DNA from: Paenibacillus peoriae | GTDB taxonomy: Bacteria; Bacillota; Bacilli; Paenibacillales; Paenibacillaceae | NCBI RefSeq assembly: GCF_022531965.1 | Contig: NZ_CP092831.1 | Span: forward strand, 3,171,001-3,235,000 | Direction: 5' to 3' | DNA: 64,000 bases | Shown: positions 26,261-35,184 of the stretch, one piece after another | Position numbering within the stretch: the first letter of the stretch is position 1 | Layout: every line of letters begins with the position of its first letter | Notes under the pieces: model-generated | Seen by the model: only the letters and a program-made list of their open reading frames with translations | What the model was told of the DNA's origin: nothing | Databases searched by the model: none | Program-made: the position numbers and the translations under genes

Positions 26261-26360
26261 TCTTTTCACCCCCTCTTCTTTCTAACAGGATTCGACGCTT
26301 AGGAAGGATATACCTTTTTATGCGTCGAAAGTATTAGGTCGTAAGGAGGTGATAAGTTAA

Positions 26361-26477
26361 ATGAATGAAAAGGCTATCCAATTTTGTCTATCTTTAATCC
26401 TATCAATCATGTTCGTTGTTTTCTTAATTGTAGGGGGGTATAAAGCTTATTACGCTACTTTAGAATGTTGGCCCTAA
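26361..26477 (+). CDS. Small single-TM protein, 38 aa
   Basis: A very strong site (AAGGAGGTGATAAG) precedes ATG 26361. The product starts MNEKAIQFCLSLILSIMFVV, with one membrane helix (about 8-28), and ends GGYKAYYATLECWP. It is the only small plus-strand gene in this part of the element. Size and single helix would fit a small phage or spore membrane protein; no family recognised. Confidence 0.55.
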   Translation: MNEKAIQFCLSLILSIMFVVFLIVGGYKAYYATLECWP

Positions 26478-26606
26478 GTTTGATCAATTACACAGGAATA
26501 ATTAGTAATTTCAAAGCGGTCTAAATGATGATTGTCTCAGTTATTTAGAGAACTATCGTCATTTAGACAGCTGAGTCCTTGTCTCATATTTAGTTTTGAA
26601 TGCGCC

Positions 26607-26776
26607 CTAACCCTCCGTCATGCACTTGCCACTGCCGCCCTTATTGCATGTTTCATGTTGCATACCGATCATTCGTCCTTTTTCATCCTTAGCTGTTGTG
26701 AAGTAGTGGTCAATTATGAAATCACAAAGCTGTGTCGCCTTCGTTTTTTACAGAATGCACATGGATACTTCGGCAT
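26607..26776 (-). pseudogene. Phage zinc-finger protein, frameshifted
   Basis: MPKYPCAFCKK at ATG 26776, then after one indel KATQLCDFIIDHYFTTAKDE and MIGMQHETCNKGGSGKCMTE to a stop at 26607. Cys pairs at the front and rear suggest a zinc site. Frame one ends early in a TAA. Confidence 0.4.
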
Positions 26777-26777
26777 T

Positions 26778-26945
26778 TTAAATACTTCCGGCATGTCCTT
26801 GCCCCGTTCTATCCATTATAGGTATGGTTATTGGCGTCCAATGTGTATGATAATCCGGCCAGTCTGCATCCAATGGTGTACCGCAATATGGTGGTTCTTC
26901 AATCGGGAAGTTCCACCAAAGAACGTCTCCATAATACGTTGAATC
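26778..26945 (-). pseudogene. Phage protein fragment cut at a deletion junction
   Basis: The minus strand reads STYYGDVLWWNFPIEEPPYC, then GTPLDADWPDYHTHWTPITI and stop at 26778. The wording is clearly coding. Its 5' end meets the integrase, which is read on the opposite strand from about 26940 on. A deletion has joined two genes head to head here. Confidence 0.4.
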
Positions 26946-27849
26946 TTCATGAGTACAACATTGAAAAGCACATAAAACCCCACTTCAAAAAAATTACATT
27001 ACAAAAATTAAAGCCGCTCATGTATCAAAAATTCATAAATAAGCTTTCTGAGAGTAAAGGTAGAGGGGATAAAGTTTATAGTAGACGTACAGTAGAACTC
27101 ATACATTCCACTATGCATGACGCGCTAGAAAAGGCTGTTACGCTCGGTAAACTGGATAAGAATCCGTGTGAAGGTGTGACTATCAGGGGGATTAAGAAAT
27201 CAGATAAAGTAAAATTTATTGAGTCAGAGCACATTCCTGAATTTCTAGCAAATGCAAAAAAATACGGATATATTTATTGGTTTTTCTTTATGTTTATGTT
27301 AGAGACAGGTATGCGAAAAGGAGAAGTTGGCGCGTTACAGTGGCCAGACATTGATCTAAAAAATGGCTTGGCAACCGTTAGTAAAACTTTAGATTACGAT
27401 CTCCCTGAGAATCCTGATGATTTATTTGGTGATACAAAGACATTCAACTCAAAAAGAACCTTAAAAATAAGTAACACCTTATTGGCTGCATTAAGACACC
27501 ACCTAAATGTTCAAAATCAAAACAAGATCACTTTAGGCGAAATGTATAGGCATGATCTTAATCTAATTATGTGTCGTACAGATGGAAGTTCGATCCCGAA
27601 ATCGTCTTTGTTCAATTCATTTTCTAGGATATTAAAACGAACGGCACTCCCCCCCTTACCTATCCATTCTCTTCGACATACGCACGCAGTATTGCAATTA
27701 GAAGCTGGTGCTGATATGAAATATGGCAGGAACGCTTGGGACATGGTAGCATCCAAGTAACATCAGACATCTATGCTCATATTTCAAAAAAAATAGAATC
27801 GAATAACATGGGGAAATATGAGTCTTTTACTGAGAATTTATTTCGATAA
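26946..27849 (+). pseudogene. Site-specific integrase of the element, truncated and frameshifted
   Basis: The phage/ICE-type tyrosine integrase begins inside its SAM-like core-binding domain (YNIEKHIKPHFKKITLQKLK), and the N-terminal arm-binding part is lost. The catalytic domain has Arg in TGMRKGEVGALQWPDID, HSLRHTHA (HxxR) and, after a one-base deletion near 27724, GHGSIQVTSDIYAHISKKIE with the active His and Tyr, ending at TAA 27847. An open frame from ATG 26831 stops early at 27758, before the active Tyr. It lies 110 bases from the glnA stop, next to the proposed attachment site. As it stands the enzyme is dead. Confidence 0.8.
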
Positions 27850-27921
27850 TAAAAAGTTTGGGGGCAATTTGGGGGCGCTTTATAATTCAACTTCATAATA
27901 TCCATATACTACCCCCAAAGC

Positions 27922-27956
27922 AAAAATCCCTCAACGCTTAGAGCGCCAAGGGATTT
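27922..27956 (-). terminator. glnA terminator
   Basis: On the minus strand AAATCCCTTGGCGCTC pairs with GCGTTGAGGGATTTTTG a few bases after the glnA stop. Confidence 0.8.
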
Positions 27957-28018
27957 CCCATTTTAGTAAAGCGTCAGATATTGATCACGTTCCCATTGAT
28001 GGACTTGTGTGCGATACA
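27939..28018 (-). repeat. glnA 3' end, likely attachment site (integrase-proximal)
   Basis: This covers the last 19 codons of glnA and part of its terminator. It matches 17552-17630 in the same orientation at about 85%, with a 21-base identical block at 27975-27995. The integrase remnant lies just outside. In this model the element brought its own version of the glnA end and so kept the gene whole. Confidence 0.6.
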
Positions 28019-29291
28019 TATCCCATTCAATTTCCTTAAGCTCATAGAAGTAGGCCAATGCATGGTCACCCAGTGCGTCAGAGATAACTTCGCTACGAAT
28101 AAGTTCAGACAAAGCTTCTTTCAAGTCTGCAGGCAGACTTGGAATGCCTTCTTCAATCCGCTCTTCCTCAGACATCACGTAAATGTTACGATCAATCGGA
28201 GCTGGGAGAGCCAACTGACGTTTGATCCCATCTAAACCAGCTCTCAGCATCACTGCCAAGGCTAAATAAGGATTCGCCGCCGGGTCAGGGTTACGAACTT
28301 CGACGCGAGTGCTCAGACCACGAGACGCAGGAATCCGAATCATTGGACTGCGATTGCTTGCAGACCAAGCCACATAACAAGGCGCTTCATAACCAGGTAC
28401 GAGACGTTTGTAGGAATTTACTGTTGGATTCGTGATCGCTGCCATTGCACGTGCATGTTTCAGAATACCAGCCATATAGTGGCGGGCCGTCTGGCTTAAT
28501 CCGAGTTCGTCCGTTTCATCATAAAATACGTTTTCATTGTCCTTAAACAACGATTGATTGCAGTGCATACCAGAACCATTTACACCAAACAAAGGTTTTG
28601 GCATAAAGGTAGCATGCAAACCATGCTGACGAGCAATCGTCTTAACAACGAGCTTGAACGTTTGAATCTGGTCCGCAGCTTTAATCGCGTCTGCATATTT
28701 AAAGTCAATCTCATGCTGACCAGGTGCAACTTCATGATGGGATGCTTCAATTTCGAAGCCCATCTCTTCAAGCTTAAGTACAATTTCACGACGGCAGTTT
28801 TCACCCAGATCCATCGGAGCCAGGTCAAAATACCCGCCCTGGTCATTCAGTTCTGTAGTCGGCTCGCCTTTTTCATCCGTTTTGAACAAAAAGAATTCAG
28901 GCTCGGGTCCGACATTCATCGAAGTGTATCCCAGCTCTTCGGCTTCCTTAAGTACACGTTTCAAGATGCCCCGTGGGTCACCTGCAAATGGGACTCCATC
29001 CGGCTTGTAAATATCGCAGATCAAACGAGCTACACGATCTGAGGTTACCCAAGGGAATACAACCCAAGTGTCCAAATCCGGATATAAATACATATCAGAT
29101 TCTTCAATACGCACATAACCTTCTATAGAAGATCCGTCAAACATCATTTTATTATCCAATGCTTTTTCCAGTTGACTAACCGGAATTTCAACGTTCTTAA
29201 TAGTACCCAGCAAATCTGTGAATTGCAAACGAATAAAACGAACATTTTCCTCTTTCGCAATCCGAAGGATATCTTCTCTGCTATAACTCAC
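27963..29291 (-). CDS. glnA: Glutamine synthetase, type I
   Basis: The 442-residue enzyme makes glutamine from glutamate, ammonia and ATP in the cytoplasm and is the main entry of ammonium. Family motifs are present: [20 protein letters not shown] near residue 52, [10 protein letters not shown], the [13 protein letters not shown] metal/substrate region, [24 protein letters not shown] and [10 protein letters not shown]. The length and the absence of an adenylylation loop fit the GSI-alpha form of Firmicutes, which is controlled by feedback and by GlnR. GGGAGAGG precedes the GTG start. It follows glnR by 117 bases, the usual glnRA operon. Its last codons are duplicated at 17552-17630. Confidence 0.97.
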   Translation of the reverse strand: MSYSREDILRIAKEENVRFIRLQFTDLLGTIKNVEIPVSQLEKALDNKMMFDGSSIEGYVRIEESDMYLYPDLDTWVVFPWVTSDRVARLICDIYKPDGVPFAGDPRGILKRVLKEAEELGYTSMNVGPEPEFFLFKTDEKGEPTTELNDQGGYFDLAPMDLGENCRREIVLKLEEMGFEIEASHHEVAPGQHEIDFKYADAIKAADQIQTFKLVVKTIARQHGLHATFMPKPLFGVNGSGMHCNQSLFKDNENVFYDETDELGLSQTARHYMAGILKHARAMAAITNPTVNSYKRLVPGYEAPCYVAWSASNRSPMIRIPASRGLSTRVEVRNPDPAANPYLALAVMLRAGLDGIKRQLALPAPIDRNIYVMSEEERIEEGIPSLPADLKEALSELIRSEVISDALGDHALAYFYELKEIEWDMYRTQVHQWERDQYLTLY

Positions 29292-29408
29292 TCTAACCTC
29301 TCCCTTTCTGTAATGACTATATACGAATCAGTTGTTCAATAAATTACTTAAATGATGAGACCAGGTTTTAAAGTAAGGCAACCTTATACCAAGAGGTAAG
29401 TCAAGACA

Positions 29409-29822
29409 TTATCTCTTATTGAAGAACCGTGATAATTCACCTTGGATCAGGGATACCTGTCCTGGCCTTTTGCCTGCAACAAGTTGTTGTTTCAGCAAGC
29501 GGTGAAGCTGAGTATCAGACATTTCACGGCGTTTAACTTCCGTATCTGCAGTAATAACCGTAGCTTCCTCCGATTCCTTGGTAACCGGATTCATGACTTG
29601 TTTAATTCCCGCAATGTTAACACCCTTCTCGATCAACGCCTTAATTTCAAGCAGACGCTCTACGTCATTAAAAGAAAAAAGACGTTGGTTTCCCGATGTA
29701 CGGGCAGGAACTATCAAGTTATGCTGTTCATAATAACGAATCTGACGCGCTGACAAGTCCGTTAGCTTCATGACAATACCTATTGGAAATAAGGCCATAT
29801 TTCTGCGAATTTCGTCGCCCAT
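29409..29822 (-). CDS. glnR: GlnR, MerR-family nitrogen repressor
   Basis: The 137-residue protein has a MerR-type winged helix at the front (FPIGIVMKLTDLSARQIRYY, NQRLFSFNDVERLLEIKAL) and a short C-terminal tail that in Bacillus GlnR senses feedback-inhibited glutamine synthetase (LLKQQLVAGKRPGQVSLIQG, FFNKR). It represses glnRA when nitrogen is plentiful. It is directly upstream of glnA on the same strand. I did not find a perfect TGTNA-N7-TNACA operator, though TGTCATTGACA overlaps the -35 box. Confidence 0.93.
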   Translation of the reverse strand: MGDEIRRNMALFPIGIVMKLTDLSARQIRYYEQHNLIVPARTSGNQRLFSFNDVERLLEIKALIEKGVNIAGIKQVMNPVTKESEEATVITADTEVKRREMSDTQLHRLLKQQLVAGKRPGQVSLIQGELSRFFNKR

Positions 29823-29858
29823 TTGTCATCAACCTTCCAGTGATCTATTATACACCTT

Positions 29859-29888
29859 ATTGTACATTTAGCTGATGCAAAGTGTCAA
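29859..29888 (-). promoter_or_regulatory. Probable sigma-A promoter of glnRA
   Basis: On the minus strand TTGACA (29883-29888) and TACAAT (29859-29864) are 18 bases apart, about 37 bases upstream of the glnR start. The -35 box lies in a TGTCATTGACA partial palindrome that could be part of a GlnR site. Confidence 0.6.
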
Positions 29889-29905
29889 TGACATGTTAGA
29901 AAAAC

Positions 29906-31159
29906 TCACAATAATTTACGTTCTTTCATCGTTTGCAGTGCCATAAGCACTCCAAATTTAACATGAGAGTAGGTTAACCCCCCTTGCATGTAACCAATAT
30001 AAGGCTCACGAATAGGAGCATCTGCGGATAGTTCCAAACTTCCCCCTTGTATGAACGTACCTGCAGCCATGATAACTGGATGCTCATAACCCGGCATATC
30101 CCACGGTTCCGGCACCACATGGCTATCCACGGCAGCCGCACGCTGAATGCCCTGTACAAAAGCAATTAGATGCTCTGGTCCACTAAAAGAAATAGCCTGA
30201 ATCAAATCCGTACGCTCTTCATGCCAGGCAGGTTTGGTCTCAAATCCCATCTCTTCAAAGACCGCAGCTGCGAATACGCTCCCTTTAACCGCTTGCCCAA
30301 CCAGTGTTGGAGCAAGGAATAGTCCCTGAAATATGCCTCGTGTAGTACCTAGCATGGCTCCTACTTCTCCACCAATTCCAGGTGCAGTTAATCGGTACGA
30401 TGCCAGCTCTACAAACTTTTGTTTGCCGCAGATATATCCACCCGTTTCTGCAATGCCACCACCGGGATTTTTAATTAACGAACCTGCCATCAAATCGACA
30501 CCGACTTGAGTAGGTTCCAGCTTCTCGGTAAATTCACCGTAGCAATTGTCAACAAAGACAATAACGTCAGGTTTTATTTCCTTCACACGTGCTGTCATTT
30601 CTTCAATATCTGCTACACTAAAGGAAGCTCTCCAATCATAACCGCGTGAGCGCTGAATACCGATTACTTTGGTATTGTCATGGATCGCAGCCTTCACTGC
30701 TTCCCAGTCCACTTTACCTTCCGCTGTCAGTGAGGTTTCTCCATAAGTAACGCCAAAATCCTGCAATGATCCTGTTCCGTCGCCGGGCTTACCAATCACT
30801 TTATGCAGGGTATCATAAGGCCTCCCAGTAATGTACAACAGTTCATCCCCTGGACGCAGCACACCAAATAAAGCAGTGGCAATTGTATGAGTACCCGAAG
30901 CAAAATGCGGACGCACCAACGCTGCCTCCGCACCGAACACTTCCGCATAGACTTCTTCCAGCACCTCACGTCCCCGGTCATTGTAAGCATATCCCGTCGA
31001 ACCCGCAAAGTGGAAATCGCTCACTTGCTTCCGCTGGAATGCCTGAATTACCTTCCACTGATTTGAATCTACAATATGATCTATGTGCTGTATACGTTCT
31101 TGTATTTTATGTTCTGCCGTTTCCTGAATTTGCTGTATTTCTGGACTAAAAACTACCAT
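29906..31159 (-). CDS. Methionine gamma-lyase family PLP enzyme (YnbB-like)
   Basis: The 417-residue product is a fold-type I PLP enzyme of the YnbB/aluminium-resistance-protein group. Motifs are RPHFASGTHTIATALFGVLR, VFVDNCYGEFTEKLEP (PLP-binding Asp) and the Schiff-base Lys at about residue 230 in AGSLIKNPGGGIAETGGYIC. The substrate is not established; annotation as methionine gamma-lyase is by family name. It sits between hflX and glnR, the same neighbourhood as ynbB-glnRA in Bacillus. GAGAGGG lies ahead of ATG 31159. Confidence 0.9.
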   Translation of the reverse strand: MVVFSPEIQQIQETAEHKIQERIQHIDHIVDSNQWKVIQAFQRKQVSDFHFAGSTGYAYNDRGREVLEEVYAEVFGAEAALVRPHFASGTHTIATALFGVLRPGDELLYITGRPYDTLHKVIGKPGDGTGSLQDFGVTYGETSLTAEGKVDWEAVKAAIHDNTKVIGIQRSRGYDWRASFSVADIEEMTARVKEIKPDVIVFVDNCYGEFTEKLEPTQVGVDLMAGSLIKNPGGGIAETGGYICGKQKFVELASYRLTAPGIGGEVGAMLGTTRGIFQGLFLAPTLVGQAVKGSVFAAAVFEEMGFETKPAWHEERTDLIQAISFSGPEHLIAFVQGIQRAAAVDSHVVPEPWDMPGYEHPVIMAAGTFIQGGSLELSADAPIREPYIGYMQGGLTYSHVKFGVLMALQTMKERKLL

Positions 31160-31270
31160 TTACTTTCTTGACCCTCTCTCTTACGCAGCCTTAGGCTATT
31201 CATGTTATATTATTGTTCACTTTGAACGATGAGCATTATCATTTTATTGACCCAAAAACATCATTAGATG

Positions 31271-32557
31271 TTAACCTTCTGTGAACTCGCTGAGCGCATG
31301 ACCATACTTTTCGTACTCGCCTCTTTGAATTTCAACTTCATAAATGACATCATTGCCATCATACTCTGTCAGTAGTACATCTCCAATTCGATAAAGCACC
31401 GATGTTAAATCTCCACGTTCCGCAGGAATACGAAATCTCAGCGTATCACCACTCAGATGCTCTTGAATCAGTTCGCGAATGCCCAGCAAATCCCCTTCAT
31501 CAAAAGCGCTGATTTTCAAATAACCCTCCCCGGAAGGAAGCATTTCGAGTTGCTCAGGAGTACAGGCATCTTTTTTGTTAAATAATACGATCTGAGGCTT
31601 GTCCGCAGCCCCTAGCTGCTGCAAGATCGTCTCTACAACTTTCATCTGTTCGTCTCGCATATCCGAAGACGCATCCACGACATGCAAAATGAGATGTGCC
31701 TCATTCGCCTCCTCCAAAGTAGCCCGGAAGGAAGCCACCAAATCATGAGGAAGATTTTGAATAAAACCGACCGTATCCGTAAGAATAACTTCTTTTCCAC
31801 TCGGAAGTTCCATTGTTCTGGAGGTAGGATCCAGCGTCGCAAACAGTTGGTTCTCAATATATACATCGGCTGCTGTCAGTTGCTTCAACAGCGTCGATTT
31901 GCCCGCATTGGTATAGCCAACAAGTGCAACCTGAACAATACCGCTCTTTTGTCTGCGCTCCCTGTGCAAATACCGGTGACGGGTCACTTCCTCCAATTGG
32001 CGTTTCAGATCACTGATTCGGTCACGGATATGACGACGGTCTGTCTCCAGCTTGCTTTCACCAGGACCACGTGTTCCGATTCCACCGCCAAGACGCGAGA
32101 GGTTTTTGCCATGTCCAGACAAACGGGGGAGTAAATATGACAACTGCGCCAGTTCAACCTGAATAATACCTTCCCGGGTTTTTGCACGTTGAGCAAAAAT
32201 GTCCAGAATCAACTGTGTACGGTCAATAATTTTGAGATCCAGACTTTCTTCCAGATTCCGTACTTGGGCCCCCGAGAGCTCCTGATCAAAAATTGCTGTA
32301 TTCGCTCCCAATTCTTCAGCAACTGCACGTAATTCCTCTACTTTTCCTTTACCAATAAACCATTTTGAGTCCTTGGCTTCCTTATTCTGTGTCAGGACGC
32401 TCAGTACCTCAACTCCCGCTGTCTCAGCCAGTTTCACTAACTCATCCAACGAGTATTCCGTATTAATACCAGATCGTTTGACTTCATCCGTAATCAGACT
32501 GACCAGAACCGCCTTGTCCTGCATTTCGGTTTGTGTATCATGAGTGGAGTTCGCCAT
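31271..32557 (-). CDS. hflX: GTPase HflX
   Basis: A 428-residue ribosome-binding GTPase that splits stalled or hibernating ribosomes under stress. The N-terminal HflX domain has FIGKGKVEEL, the glycine-rich LGGGIGTRGPGESKLE (about 156-171) and a coiled stretch. The G domain has GYTNAGKST (214-222), DTVGFIQNLPHDLV (261-274) and NKKD. AAAGGAG precedes ATG 32557. It lies 114 bases after spoVK and upstream of the ynbB-like gene, the order known from Bacillus. Confidence 0.95.
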   Translation of the reverse strand: MANSTHDTQTEMQDKAVLVSLITDEVKRSGINTEYSLDELVKLAETAGVEVLSVLTQNKEAKDSKWFIGKGKVEELRAVAEELGANTAIFDQELSGAQVRNLEESLDLKIIDRTQLILDIFAQRAKTREGIIQVELAQLSYLLPRLSGHGKNLSRLGGGIGTRGPGESKLETDRRHIRDRISDLKRQLEEVTRHRYLHRERRQKSGIVQVALVGYTNAGKSTLLKQLTAADVYIENQLFATLDPTSRTMELPSGKEVILTDTVGFIQNLPHDLVASFRATLEEANEAHLILHVVDASSDMRDEQMKVVETILQQLGAADKPQIVLFNKKDACTPEQLEMLPSGEGYLKISAFDEGDLLGIRELIQEHLSGDTLRFRIPAERGDLTSVLYRIGDVLLTEYDGNDVIYEVEIQRGEYEKYGHALSEFTEG

Positions 32558-32670
32558 ATTGTTTGCTCCTTTATTTTCATGTCAACTCTCGAACAGAGAC
32601 CGACCTGATGTTCAGGCCGGCCCCCGTTCGATGTCATAGCATTCGATGTGATTCAGATTCCTATTATCGC

Positions 32671-33654
32671 CTATCTTTTATCCATTTTCAAATCCTCTGG
32701 ACGCAGCGTCATCAATTCCTGTTTGCCGGGTTGCCCGCTCCTGTACTGATTAAGCAACCTGACAGCTTGGTGCCGAATCGCTTTTTCAATCACATTACGA
32801 ACATAGCGTGCATTACTAAATGCATGAAGACTGTCATTACGCTCGTTTAGCAAATGCTCCTTCATTTTAATTATGGACTGAGGCATGAGAATATAATCCC
32901 GCTCCTTGGCCATCATCTCGGAAATTTGGATGAGCTGATCCACAGTATAATCAGGAAAATCCAACTGGATTGGAAAGCGAGAAGGAAGACCAGGATTCGT
33001 TCGTAAAAAAAAGTCCATTTCCCCCGAGTATCCAGCGAGAATCAAAATAAATTGATTTTTTTGATCTTCCATGGACTTTACCAAGGTATCAATCGCTTCT
33101 TTTCCAAAATCCTTTTCCCCTCCGCGTGCCAAACTGTAAGCCTCATCAATGAACAACACGCCGCCAAGAGATTTCTTTACCAGATCTCGCGTTTTTTGCG
33201 CCGTGTGGCCAATATACTCACCGACCAGATCAGCCCTCTCCACCTCAATCAGATGACCTTTGCTCAGTACCCCCATTTTTTGCAGCATTTTAGCGATAAT
33301 GCGGGCCACTGTCGTTTTCCCTGTACCTGGATTTCCTTTAAAAATCATGTGATACACGTGGGCATTGCTCAACAGTCCTGCATCCGTGCGCATATGGGCG
33401 ATCTGCAAAAAGGCATATACCTCAAATACCAGGTCTTTGATGTTATCCAAGCCGACGAGATGATCGAGTTCTTTCTGAATTTCCTGATAAAGACTGAGAT
33501 ACTGCGGTAGCGCCTGTGACTTGGTTGAAGCCACTACTTCCGTCTCGTCCACAGTCACCGAAGCTATCGGCTCCGGGCTACGCAGCACGACATTAATTTG
33601 TCTGGAAGGTCTCTCCTCCGACCGCTTGCCCGCGGCGATTCCCCGTCCGTTCAT
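32671..33654 (-). CDS. spoVK: Stage V sporulation protein K, AAA ATPase
   Basis: The 327-residue product has one CbbX/SpoVK-type AAA domain: Walker A GNPGTGKTT (107-115), Walker B GVLFIDEAYSL (165-175), sensor SRFPIQLDFPDYT. The N-terminal 45 residues are low in conservation. In Bacillus SpoVK is needed for spore maturation; the exact client is unknown. GAGGTG precedes ATG 33654. It is upstream of hflX on the same strand, as in related genomes. Confidence 0.92.
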   Translation of the reverse strand: MNGRGIAAGKRSEERPSRQINVVLRSPEPIASVTVDETEVVASTKSQALPQYLSLYQEIQKELDHLVGLDNIKDLVFEVYAFLQIAHMRTDAGLLSNAHVYHMIFKGNPGTGKTTVARIIAKMLQKMGVLSKGHLIEVERADLVGEYIGHTAQKTRDLVKKSLGGVLFIDEAYSLARGGEKDFGKEAIDTLVKSMEDQKNQFILILAGYSGEMDFFLRTNPGLPSRFPIQLDFPDYTVDQLIQISEMMAKERDYILMPQSIIKMKEHLLNERNDSLHAFSNARYVRNVIEKAIRHQAVRLLNQYRSGQPGKQELMTLRPEDLKMDKR

Positions 33655-33769
33655 GCATCCATCACCTCAACATTTCTTCAGGCACAGCTTACCCTATTAA
33701 TGTATTCGGTCTGGCATGTCCTTATTAGCATAAAAGCAACGGGAACGTGCACAAAGCCTTTTCTTTAAT

Positions 33770-34465
33770 TCAGGCAACCCAAGTTTGAGCGCTGATCCAC
33801 CACCGTTGCAGCGTCCATTTAGCGTATGCCAATACTTCTCTTGATTGATGAATTGGCATATTCAGCACTTTAGATTCCGTCAGAGCCATCTGAGGATGAT
33901 CAAACTTTAAGAATTGAGCAATCTCCATCGCCCGAGGGCCATGATAGCTATGTGTGATGATCACGGTAGAGGTCCATCCATATTCCTTCATAATGCGCTG
34001 GCTATAGAGCAGATTTTCGTAAGTACTGGTCGCATGGTTTTCCAACACAATATGCTGTACAGGGACCCCTCTATCTACCAAATAGCGTTGCATGCCCTCA
34101 GCCTCCGTATACGGAAAATCGGGTTTATCCAGTCCACCACTTACAATTAGATGCTGTACCGTCCCGTTGCGGTATAAGCGCAAGGCTTCTTCCAGCCTTT
34201 CCTTCAATCCAGGACTGGGCTCAGCCCCCCACATAGAAGCACCTAATACGATACCAATTTGCACTTGCTGGAGCGGAGTGGTAGAGGCGGCCGTATTCAT
34301 GTTCCACACTCGGATTCCTGCCCATACCAATCCGATCAAAATGAAAATTATCAAAGAAAGTACAAGACGCTTAGTTACCATAGATATTTTCTTAAGGCGA
34401 CTCTGCCTGCTTTTCAACTCAGGGCGTTGGGGCCCGATGTCTTTAATCCACTGCAAAACTTTCAC
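33770..34465 (-). CDS. YdcF/SanA-type (DUF218) membrane-anchored protein
   Basis: A basic head and one membrane helix (LVLSLIIFILIGLVWAGI, about 33-52) are followed by a DUF218 domain (IGIVLGASMWGAEPSPGLKE, HLIVSGGLDKPDFPYTEAEG, ENHATSTYENLLYSQRIM, ITHSYHGPRAMEI). SanA/YdcF proteins act in envelope integrity, with no agreed reaction. The GTG start at 34465 overlaps the stop of the upstream DUF402 gene (GTGA), so the two are translationally coupled. Confidence 0.85.
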   Translation of the reverse strand: MKVLQWIKDIGPQRPELKSRQSRLKKISMVTKRLVLSLIIFILIGLVWAGIRVWNMNTAASTTPLQQVQIGIVLGASMWGAEPSPGLKERLEEALRLYRNGTVQHLIVSGGLDKPDFPYTEAEGMQRYLVDRGVPVQHIVLENHATSTYENLLYSQRIMKEYGWTSTVIITHSYHGPRAMEIAQFLKFDHPQMALTESKVLNMPIHQSREVLAYAKWTLQRWWISAQTWVA

Positions 34466-35016
34466 CGTTCTCTCTTGAAATCACCGTTGTGAAACCATTC
34501 TGCTCGGTGTTTCAGCGACATTTTAAAATAAGGGAACACGTGGGCATCTATCTGATGTAACACATCAGCCGCTGTACGGTTAGCCAATTCTGCCTCTTGC
34601 GTTGAGATATGCCCCCGTTGTAATGCCTCCTCCAATTCATCCTCATCCACCAGGAAGATTTCACCGTTTTTAAGCACCACAACATCCAAATACAGATCGT
34701 CAAACCAAGGGACTCCTTGATCAGTCACACCCTGATTTCGGCAGGTATCAATATACCATTCAACGATTTGCTCCCGATTGTCAAACATAGCAGTCACCAC
34801 ATAGTGCTCACCTTTTGGATAATATTGCAGCCAGGAATATCCTTTATCGGCTATGCAAAACGTATGACCACCGTAACTCTTCCATAACGGCTCCTTGAGA
34901 CTCAAAATGGTATACAGGGTCATATATCCTGTAAACGCGTCACTTTCTACATACCGGCAAGCAAACTTGCGATTGGTGATTCTGCGCCAGTTGGCCCGGT
35001 CTCCGAATTTGCGCTT
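34462..35016 (-). CDS. DUF402 protein (YgaC/nucleotide pyrophosphohydrolase-like)
   Basis: ATG 35016 is chosen (GAGAGG ahead) over 35076, giving 184 residues that start MKRKFGDRANWRRITNRKF. The DUF402 core is present: YSWLQYYPKGEHYVVTAMFD, VEWYIDTCRNQGVTDQGVPW, FDDLYLDVVVLKNGEIFLVD and DEDELEEALQRGHIS. Family members hydrolyse nucleoside tri- and diphosphates using acidic residues and Mg. It overlaps the YdcF-like gene by four bases. Confidence 0.88.
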   Translation of the reverse strand, partial: KRKFGDRANWRRITNRKFACRYVESDAFTGYMTLYTILSLKEPLWKSYGGHTFCIADKGYSWLQYYPKGEHYVVTAMFDNREQIVEWYIDTCRNQGVTDQGVPWFDDLYLDVVVLKNGEIFLVDEDELEEALQRGHISTQEAELANRTAADVLHQIDAHVFPYFKMSLKHRAEWFHNGDFKRER

Positions 35017-35104
35017 CATAAATGATGTTCCTCTCCAACATTGGTAAAACCAGCTTACCATATTTAAACTGTACACTCAAAAAGAACCCCTGTATTACAG
35101 CAAA

Positions 35105-35146
35105 AAAGGTATTTTCAGACTGTCAAAACAGTCCGAAAATACCTTT
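35105..35146 (-). terminator. Terminator after the class A PBP gene
   Basis: AAAGGTATTTTC-GGACTGT and ACAGTCTGAAAATACCTTTTTT form a stem of about 18 base pairs on the minus strand, about 40 bases past the PBP stop. Confidence 0.85.
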
Positions 35147-35184
35147 GATTTGAAGCCAATATCATCTTACATAAAACATATTTG

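Noticed and set aside
28554..29042. 162-codon frame opposite glnA
   Set aside because: glnA is intact on the other strand with all motifs; the opposite frame has no binding site or family likeness.
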